From positions 1-13,262 of the forward strand of contig JBFJWR010000042.1 of assembly GCA_041623535.1 (NCBI GenBank): a stretch of 13,262 bases of DNA. The letters are read 5' to 3'. Each line of letters begins with the position of its first letter. The first letter of the stretch is position 1. Shown here in pieces: positions 8,047 to 13,262 of the stretch. The position numbers and the translations under genes were made by a program. The notes below the pieces were generated by a model that did not search any database, was not told the DNA's origin, and worked only from the letters and a program-made list of their open reading frames with translations. The DNA is from JBFJWR01 sp041623535 (GTDB lineage: Bacteria > Pseudomonadota > Gammaproteobacteria > Pseudomonadales > JBFGWM01).

Positions 8047-9486
8047 TTATGGAGCTGCACGCCAGGCCCGCGGGCTGATCAGCGCGGCCAGTGCATCGCG
8101 GAAACAGGCCAGCCCATGGACCGGGCCATGTCCTTCATTGAAGATCACTTCATTGAGGTAGATTTCCTCCTCCGGCGCGCCAGGTGCGAGATGCAGTTGC
8201 AGGGGCCCCAGGACGCCGGCGGGCAGGGTCATGCGGGCCCGTTCCCACTCGGCATTTGCAACGCCGTGATCCATTTCGCCGCCGGGCCGGGCACCGAACA
8301 TCCGCAGATGTCCGGTAACCACTGCCAGCAGGCGTGGCAGGTGACGCAGCAACGGGATCGAGGTGGCAAACACGAAGGAGGCAAACGGCTGTGCCGCGCC
8401 ACTGGGAGTGCGCCGGTTGCCCGCCAGTACCCGGCGCTGCCAGGGTGCGTGGGGAGTCTCCAGCAGTGCGGCCAGCAGTGCGAGTGGCCACAGGGGCAGG
8501 GACAGGGCGAGCAGCACGAGTCCCATGCACCGCGAACCGAAGCCCGCCGCTTTGTGGCCCGCCGGATGCATGCGGGCAGACCAGAGGGGATCATCGATGG
8601 GCACAACGACGCCGAGATCCAGGCGGATCATGAAACCCGGGCCGATAATCGCATGCCGGACTTCCAGGTCGGCACCGACGTACGTGCCCGGCAGCACGAC
8701 GCAGTCGGCAAGGTGGGTGTTTTCATCGACCAGGCAGTGGTCCCCGATCACCACCGTGCCCTGCGTGGTCACTGTTTCCGCAAGGCGCGAATAGTTTCCG
8801 ACCAGCATGTGCCGTACCCGGCTTCCGGGCTGCGGTGCACGGCTGAAACGGCCGAGGCGCTGTTTTGCATGGGCCGGGAATCCTGCCACGATCAGCCCGT
8901 TGAACATCCCGGATGCTGCCTTGAGCGCACTGCGGAAGTATTCGTCGCAATTCGCGAGCGCGGTCACTTTGCCGGCTCGAATGTTCACCGTGTCACCAAG
9001 CGTGTCGCGGGTGACCTGGCCGGGATCCAGCATCTGGAAATTTCCGGACTCCGTTTCTGCGAGAACCATCCAGGCATTGCGCGATCCGGCGCGCGCGGCC
9101 AGTGTGCCGCGCCAGTCCATGGACTCTGCACTGGCAAGAAACTCCGCCACCATTGGGCTGCGGACCACGTCACCACGCAGGCAGAGGAAGGGCTCACTGG
9201 GATTGGTCTCGAGTCGGCGCAATATGTCCGCTGCCGGCTCGCCACTGCGCGAACTTGCGTAGCGCACCCGGATGCCCCAGCGGTCGCCGCCACCGATGGT
9301 CTTCTGGATGTCTGCCGCATGCGGTCCCACCACCAGCGTCACGTCTGTCAGTCCGTTCCCAGCCAGATCCTCTATGGTGTGTTCAAGTACCGGCTTGCCC
9401 GCGATTTGTAGCAATGCCGGGCAGACGTGCTGACAGACCGGATCGAGTTCGTGACCAGCACGGTCGGCAAAAATAATGGTTTTCAT
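8047..9486 (-). CDS. Fusion: degenerate NDP-sugar nucleotidyltransferase, left-handed beta-helix and pseudo-PNPT domain
   Basis: This 479-residue protein has no full-length match I recognise. Residues 1-~230 look like a sugar-1-phosphate nucleotidyltransferase: AGKPVLEHTIEDL at about 29-41 matches the usual AGKPxLEHxIExL. The nucleotide-binding GGxGTRLxPLT is replaced by ADRAGHELDPV (7-17), and the conserved Lys of the PKxLL motif is missing (PALL, 23-26), so catalysis is doubtful. Residues ~235-298 look like hexapeptide beta-helix turns. A hydrophobic segment at about 320-342 leads into a region resembling bacterial sugar transferases: LRHLPRLLAVVTGHLRMFGARP at 380-401 aligns with the usual DELPQLWNVLRGDMSLVGPRP, but the catalytic Asp-Glu pair is R381-H382. 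The ATG at 9486 has GGAGA upstream. The gene lies 21 bases after the fusion gene, so the two are surely cotranscribed. It may be a non-catalytic partner or regulator of the initiating transferase; this is inference. Confidence 0.75.
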   Translation of the reverse strand: MKTIIFADRAGHELDPVCQHVCPALLQIAGKPVLEHTIEDLAGNGLTDVTLVVGPHAADIQKTIGGGDRWGIRVRYASSRSGEPAADILRRLETNPSEPFLCLRGDVVRSPMVAEFLASAESMDWRGTLAARAGSRNAWMVLAETESGNFQMLDPGQVTRDTLGDTVNIRAGKVTALANCDEYFRSALKAASGMFNGLIVAGFPAHAKQRLGRFSRAPQPGSRVRHMLVGNYSRLAETVTTQGTVVIGDHCLVDENTHLADCVVLPGTYVGADLEVRHAIIGPGFMIRLDLGVVVPIDDPLWSARMHPAGHKAAGFGSRCMGLVLLALSLPLWPLALLAALLETPHAPWQRRVLAGNRRTPSGAAQPFASFVFATSIPLLRHLPRLLAVVTGHLRMFGARPGGEMDHGVANAEWERARMTLPAGVLGPLQLHLAPGAPEEEIYLNEVIFNEGHGPVHGLACFRDALAALISPRAWRAAP

Positions 9487-9507
9487 GAGGTTGGTCTCCG
9501 GTAATGG

Positions 9508-11568
9508 TCAGTAGGCGCCACGGCCACTCACGACCGCGGGTATGGTTTTGAAAAGCAGTTCGACGTTGGTCCGCAGTGAGGAACGATGGATATATTCCCG
9601 ATCCATCTGGACCTGCTGCTCGAACGGAATCTCGGAGCGTCCCGACACCTGCCAGATGCAGGTGATGCCGGGAATTGCCTCCAGCCGGGCGCGGTCTTCC
9701 AGGTCGTACTGGGCCACTTCGCGCGGTAGCGCAGGACGGGGGCCGACCAGCGACATATCGCCGCGCAGCACGTTCCAGAGCTGTGGCAATTCGTCGATTG
9801 AAAAGCGACGTATGAAACGTCCGATGCGCGTCACCCGGGGGTCTTCGCGCATCTTGAACAACACGCCACCGGCCATTTCGTTCTTTGCGGCGAGTTCTGC
9901 CAGTCGCGCTTCGGCATCGACATACATGGAGCGGAATTTCCAGAAACGGAAGGTTGTGCCATGGCGCCCGACACGTGGCTGGCTGAAGAATACGGATCCT
10001 TCCGACTCAAGCCGGATGGCTGCCATGACCAGCAGAAGCAGTGGCGAGAGCGCCAGCAGCAGGCATCCGGCTCCGACCATGTCGAGCATGCGACGCATCT
10101 GCTGATCGCCACGTACTGAGCGCTGCCAGGAGCGTTGGCGCAGACCGGCGCGCGCGGTGTCCAGCCGCTGTCGCCATGGTGAGCGATCTGCGAGCGCAGC
10201 TCGTTGTTGCCGGCGCTCGGCACGGCGCTCGCGGAGCACGCGAAGGACGAACAGCGGGTTGCCGATCACGTAGCGGCGCCACATGCGTCCGGGTTCCTGG
10301 AGCAGCCGCCACGTCCATTCGAGGCCAACCTCACGCAGCCACATCGGCGCGCGCGGGATCCGGTCAGAATAGAAATCAAACAAACCGCCCACGCCCATAC
10401 ATACGGGTATATGCAGCCGGCTGGCATTGCGGGCGAGCCACTTTTCCTGCAGGGGGACACCCATGGCGACCAGCAGGATGCTCGCGCCCGACGTGTTGAT
10501 CTGGCGTATCACTGCGGATTCTTCTGCCGGCATGAAATAACCGTCATGGGTCCCGGCTATGTTCAGCCCCGGGAAGCGCGCCTGCATGTTGCGCGCTACT
10601 GTTTCGGCCACCTCCGGGCCGGCCCCCAGCAAGAAAATACCCTGCTTGGTTTGAGCCAGCCTCGCGCACAGCCGCGGGAACAGGTCGGTGCCATTCACGT
10701 TACCGGCCAGGCGTTGCTGTTTGAGACGGCAGGCGACCCGGATACCGCTGCCGTCCGGGAGCACGTAGTCGGCTTGCTGCAGGATGCGGCGGTATTCTGC
10801 ATCACCGTGAGCGATGTTCAGGCAATGCGGGTTCACGAAGGGCACCAGGGTGGGCCGGACGCCGGTGCTGCGGTCAAGAATCCATTGCACGGCTTCTTCC
10901 ATGGTCACGTTCTGCACCGGAACGCCAAGAATCTGCAGTTGCCGGGGCGTCGGGAACTTCTGTTCACCATAGGCAGCGCGGCTGACCAGCGAGCGCACCA
11001 GCAGGCCGGCATTGCCACGAACCGACTCAGCGCAGGCAAAACTGCGCAGCAGGGCGTGTTCTCCGTCATGATCGATGGCCAGGCGCTGCCGTGCGTCTGC
11101 CGGGGAGATCATTCCCGGTCTGGCCAGCAGGACTTCTGCTCGATCTGCCGGTGACAATTTGTCCAGGCTTTGCTGGGTCGGGCCGACGAATGCCAGTTCA
11201 CCGCGTAAAACGTTGAGCAGGCTGGCGAGACCGCGACCGGGGAGGAATCCGGCGAAAAAAAGCCGCTGTATGGGACGACCGCCGCGGCCCGCCACCCACT
11301 GCGATTCACAGATCGTGCCCCGCGTGGCCTTTGCCACCAGACCGCGCAGCAGGAGCGCTGGTAACAGCAACAGGATCATCAGCAGCGCCAGCCCCTGGTC
11401 CGCCATGCGGGGCAGTCGCTCGTTCGTCCGGTGATTGTGCAGGGTCGAAAAGCGGCGCAGTGCTGCGCCGGTACGGGCCCGGGCACCGTGCCGGATGGCA
11501 GGGGCGATTGTGCGCCGGATGCCGCTTTCGCTGGCGCGCGTGGCGCTGGCTGGATTGATCTGGCTCAT
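9508..11568 (-). CDS. Three-domain fusion: pseudo-PNPT, WecG/TagA/CpsF glycosyltransferase and PNPT sugar transferase
   Basis: This is a 686-residue membrane-associated protein. Residues ~58-200: a membrane helix (58-75) and a shortened sugar-transferase-like domain with SLLNVLRGELAFVGP at 116-130; the catalytic Asp-Glu is replaced by R112-G113. Residues ~210-440: a GT26 (WecG/TagA/CpsF) domain with FVNPHCLNIA (244-253), LPDGSG (270-275, likely catalytic D272), NGTDLFPRL (292-300) and the C-terminal GLEWTWRLLQEP...RRY. Residues ~490-686: a complete polyprenyl-phosphate glycosyl-1-phosphate transferase with membrane segment ~498-518, VFFSQPRVGRHG (526-537), KFRSM (544-548), catalytic D592-E593 in SIDELPQLWNVLRGDMSL, and the IPGITCIWQVSGRSEI signature. 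It would load sugar-1-phosphate onto undecaprenyl phosphate and then add the second sugar. The ATG at 11568 has AAGGA seven bases upstream and a -24/-12 promoter about 60 bases upstream. Domain identities are firm; sugar specificities are unknown. Confidence 0.92.
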   Translation of the reverse strand: MSQINPASATRASESGIRRTIAPAIRHGARARTGAALRRFSTLHNHRTNERLPRMADQGLALLMILLLLPALLLRGLVAKATRGTICESQWVAGRGGRPIQRLFFAGFLPGRGLASLLNVLRGELAFVGPTQQSLDKLSPADRAEVLLARPGMISPADARQRLAIDHDGEHALLRSFACAESVRGNAGLLVRSLVSRAAYGEQKFPTPRQLQILGVPVQNVTMEEAVQWILDRSTGVRPTLVPFVNPHCLNIAHGDAEYRRILQQADYVLPDGSGIRVACRLKQQRLAGNVNGTDLFPRLCARLAQTKQGIFLLGAGPEVAETVARNMQARFPGLNIAGTHDGYFMPAEESAVIRQINTSGASILLVAMGVPLQEKWLARNASRLHIPVCMGVGGLFDFYSDRIPRAPMWLREVGLEWTWRLLQEPGRMWRRYVIGNPLFVLRVLRERRAERRQQRAALADRSPWRQRLDTARAGLRQRSWQRSVRGDQQMRRMLDMVGAGCLLLALSPLLLLVMAAIRLESEGSVFFSQPRVGRHGTTFRFWKFRSMYVDAEARLAELAAKNEMAGGVLFKMREDPRVTRIGRFIRRFSIDELPQLWNVLRGDMSLVGPRPALPREVAQYDLEDRARLEAIPGITCIWQVSGRSEIPFEQQVQMDREYIHRSSLRTNVELLFKTIPAVVSGRGAY

Positions 11569-11628
11569 GGTGAGTTCCTTGTCTGCTGAAGGCTTGAGAA
11601 CCTGCGTTCTGCGTTGGCAGGAGGAGAT

Positions 11629-11644
11629 TGCAAGCGCTATGCCA
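11629..11644 (-). promoter_or_regulatory. Sigma-54 (-24/-12) promoter for the sugar-transferase fusion gene
   Basis: On the minus strand the sequence reads TGGCATAGCGCTTGCA, matching the sigma-54 consensus TGGCAC-N5-TTGCW with one mismatch (T for C at the sixth base) and exact GG-to-GC spacing. It lies in the 118-base gap upstream of the gene starting at 11568. Transcription would begin near 11619, giving a leader of about 50 bases. An activator (bacterial enhancer-binding protein) would be required; none is encoded in the window. Confidence 0.75.
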
Positions 11645-11686
11645 ATTCGGGTTATACGCGTAAGTGATTGTTTTATCGTTTGTTAA

Positions 11687-12796
11687 TCAGCTTTCTTCCG
11701 GGAGCGTCAGGCGCTGTCTGCTCCCGTATTGCAACGCGGCATGCAAGGGGTCTGCAGATTGCAAAACCGGCGTTGCCGCATCCCGCTGTATGCGCAGCCG
11801 CTGCAGGTGACCAATCCACAGCACTGCCAGTCGTTCACAGGATCTGTACAGGGAGAGCGGAAACAGCCACAGGAGCATTGCCGCGCCAGCGGTGGCAGCG
11901 GTACGCGCCGGTTCCTGGCAGGCGATACCCGGTGCAGTCTGCAGGGCCCGGACCAGGAACGAGACGGCAGACCGGCCGTCGCCGAGACGGATGGCCTGGC
12001 GCGCCAGGTAGCGCAACTGGAAGGCACGGGCGGTATTTTCCCAGCGGGCAATGAACTCCGGTGCATAACCACGGGTCTTTTCGATCATCTGTTCCCAGGA
12101 GGCGAACTGCTTGTGCAACTGGGCGGACAAGCCACCGGCGTTCAGGCGGTACAGGGTCAGCGGCTCCGGGATTCCCTCGATCACCCAATGGGTGGTCAGC
12201 GCGATGCGGATCCAGCATTCGATGTCCTCGGACTGGCGGAACTGCTCATCGAAGTACGCCGGTTCATGGGTGCCGTTGCGCGGCAGCGGATACGAGATCT
12301 GCAGCATGACGGCCCTTCGGATGACCGGCGCGGAGCCATTCCCGATCGGGTTCCGGCAGAGGTAATAACCCGGTTCGATGTCGTGCAGGCGGGGCATCTG
12401 GTAGCAGCCGGCCGCGCTGCCGTCGGGATGAATGAACGCCGACCGGCTGAAGGACACGCCGACCTGCGGGTTGGCGTCCAGGTGCGCCACGTGCTGGGCC
12501 AGTTTCCCGGGCTCCCACAGGTCGTCCGAATCCAGGAACGCCAGCAGGTCTCCGCGGGCGTGACGGATACCGCTGTTGCGGGCGCCGGCCAGTCCCCGAT
12601 TCTGCGGATTCCGGATCAGGCGGATGCGCGGGTCCGACGTGTATTGCTGGCAGATCTCCATGCTGCGATCCGGAGAGCAGTCATCCACGATCAGCAGTTC
12701 GAAGTCAGTCCAGGTTTGTTGCAGCACCGATTCGATGGCGGCGCCGACGAAGGCCTCGACGTTATAGACGGGCATGATGACGGATATACGTGGCAT
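11687..12796 (-). CDS. GT2 family glycosyltransferase
   Basis: This 369-residue protein has a GT-A fold N-terminal domain. The start MPRISVIMPVYNVEAFV is typical of family 2. The nucleotide-binding D38-D39 pair (IVDDCSPD), NRGLAGARNSGI (66-77) and the DxD metal motif D89-S-D91 in AFLDSDDLWEPGKL are all present. SEDIECWIRI at about 189-198 supplies the ED catalytic-base motif. Residues ~295-318 are hydrophobic (AAMLLWLFPLSLY) and may anchor the protein to the inner membrane. It should add a sugar to the growing lipid-linked repeat unit on the cytoplasmic side; donor and acceptor cannot be read from the sequence. The ATG at 12796 has GAGGA about seven bases upstream. A perfect -24/-12 promoter lies 64 bases upstream, so it can head its own transcript. 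The 118-base gap to the next gene contains a second such promoter. Confidence 0.92.
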   Translation of the reverse strand: MPRISVIMPVYNVEAFVGAAIESVLQQTWTDFELLIVDDCSPDRSMEICQQYTSDPRIRLIRNPQNRGLAGARNSGIRHARGDLLAFLDSDDLWEPGKLAQHVAHLDANPQVGVSFSRSAFIHPDGSAAGCYQMPRLHDIEPGYYLCRNPIGNGSAPVIRRAVMLQISYPLPRNGTHEPAYFDEQFRQSEDIECWIRIALTTHWVIEGIPEPLTLYRLNAGGLSAQLHKQFASWEQMIEKTRGYAPEFIARWENTARAFQLRYLARQAIRLGDGRSAVSFLVRALQTAPGIACQEPARTAATAGAAMLLWLFPLSLYRSCERLAVLWIGHLQRLRIQRDAATPVLQSADPLHAALQYGSRQRLTLPEES

Positions 12797-12859
12797 GGCA
12801 GGGTCCTCACCGGGATCGTTTCGGGGGCGCTGCGGTGTGCCGCGCCATTACCCCTTCAT

Positions 12860-12875
12860 TGCAATCGCCGTGCCA
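12860..12875 (-). promoter_or_regulatory. Sigma-54 (-24/-12) promoter for the GT2 glycosyltransferase gene
   Basis: On the minus strand the sequence reads TGGCACGGCGATTGCA, a full match to TGGCAC-N5-TTGCW with correct spacing between the -24 GG and -12 GC. It sits in the gap between the ligase-family gene and the glycosyltransferase start at 12796. The expected transcript start is near 12850, leaving a leader of roughly 54 bases. Sigma-54 RNA polymerase needs an enhancer-binding activator, so expression is probably tightly signal-dependent. Confidence 0.85.
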
Positions 12876-12908
12876 GCCGGAAATGCGTAAAAACATGAAA
12901 AATATGGG

Positions 12909-12933
12909 AAAAAAATTGCAGAATGCAGTTTTT
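12909..12933 (-). terminator. AT-rich hairpin with T run behind the ligase-family gene
   Basis: On the minus strand AAAAA-C-TGCA-TTC-TGCA-A-TTTTT forms a hairpin (arms 12911-12920 and 12924-12933, one C/A mismatch), followed by more T residues to give a seven-base T run. It begins 14 bases after the stop at 12948 and lies upstream of the sigma-54 promoter. It fits an intrinsic terminator that insulates the promoter, though the stem is weak. The palindrome TGCATTCTGCA could instead be an activator site. Confidence 0.45.
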
Positions 12934-12947
12934 CCGGGTGTTCATTT

Positions 12948-13262
12948 TCAGTTTGCGATGCACGCTTTGCCGGGTAGCGCAGCGGGTGCTTCGGCAGGCG
13001 CCTCGGCGTGCGCGGCGCCGACCAGCAGCAACCCGGGCCAGAAGAGATAGCAGAGAATTTCCAGGTTCTCGCCGAAGGTGTAGGCGAACAGCAGGATGAT
13101 TACAGCGAGGCCGGTGCGCGCAAGCTCGCTGGACTGGGCGCGCACCAGCAGATCGACGAAGCTGACCAGCAGGGGAACCGCCAGGGCGAGAAAGCCGACC
13201 AGGCCTTTCACGAAGAGCAATCCATACCAACTGTGGTGAGAACCGATCGGCATGTATTCCAC
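12948..13262 (-). CDS. C-terminal part of an O-antigen ligase / Wzy polymerase-family membrane protein (5' truncated)
   Basis: The frame is open to the right window edge, so only the last 104-105 residues are seen; the apparent first ATG at the edge may be internal. The fragment starts with PIGSHHSWYGLLFVKGLVGFLA. This resembles the conserved end of the large periplasmic loop in the Wzy_C/O-antigen ligase family, where a GSH(N/S)xY-type motif precedes the next helix. Three membrane segments follow (about residues 12-40, 48-64 and 68-83). The C-terminus is an Ala/Glu/Pro-rich tail. The family polymerises or ligates lipid-linked glycans on the periplasmic face of the inner membrane, which fits the flippase and initiating transferase downstream. 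A terminator-like hairpin and a sigma-54 promoter lie just after it, so it may belong to a separate transcript. Confidence 0.75.
   Translation of the reverse strand: MEYMPIGSHHSWYGLLFVKGLVGFLALAVPLLVSFVDLLVRAQSSELARTGLAVIILLFAYTFGENLEILCYLFWPGLLLVGAAHAEAPAEAPAALPGKACIAN

Noticed and set aside
7687..9411. A 574-codon plus-strand open frame opposite galE and the nucleotidyltransferase-like gene.
   Set aside because: Both minus-strand genes have clear family motifs. The plus frame is rich in His, Gln, Arg and Cys and is a mirror of GC-rich codon use rather than a gene.

Overview
The window is GC-rich, densely coded bacterial DNA. It looks like a proteobacterial, probably gammaproteobacterial, cell-surface and biofilm locus. 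Reasons: a large VCBS/T1SS-143 type adhesin, a REC-PAS-GGDEF-EAL response regulator, a Wzx/Wzy-style exopolysaccharide cluster, and two sigma-54 (-24/-12) promoters in front of exopolysaccharide genes. The taxonomic call is an inference; no rRNA, tRNA or other marker gene is present.

Layout. Bases 2-1831 (+) hold the 3' end of a giant repetitive secreted adhesin with a type I secretion-like C-terminus, followed by a terminator hairpin. Bases 1832-2376 hold no gene I can support. Everything else is on the minus strand. Read in the direction of transcription (right to left) it runs: the 3' end of an O-antigen ligase/polymerase-family membrane protein (12948-13262, cut by the window edge); a hairpin and a consensus sigma-54 promoter; a GT2 glycosyltransferase (11687-12796); a second sigma-54 promoter; a three-domain fusion (pseudo-PNPT, WecG/TagA glycosyltransferase, active-looking PNPT sugar transferase; 9508-11568); a degenerate nucleotidyltransferase / beta-helix / pseudo-PNPT fusion (8047-9486); galE (6970-8007); a Wzx-type flippase (5579-6973); and a sulfotransferase (4626-5582). 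galE, flippase and sulfotransferase are joined by ATGA stop/start overlaps. A 95-base gap with a nested inverted repeat separates them from the c-di-GMP regulator (2377-4530).

How it works together (inference). The fusion protein would load the first sugar phosphate onto the lipid carrier and add the second sugar. The GT2 enzyme would extend the chain, GalE would supply UDP-galactose (or a related epimer), the flippase would move the lipid-linked unit across the inner membrane, and the ligase/polymerase-family protein would polymerise or transfer it. The sulfotransferase suggests a sulfated product. Sigma-54 control plus an adjacent phosphodiesterase-type response regulator suggest signal-dependent production, coordinated with a secreted adhesin. 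The least ordinary points are the paired sigma-54 promoters and the three PNPT-like domains in two consecutive proteins, only one of which keeps the catalytic Asp-Glu pair.
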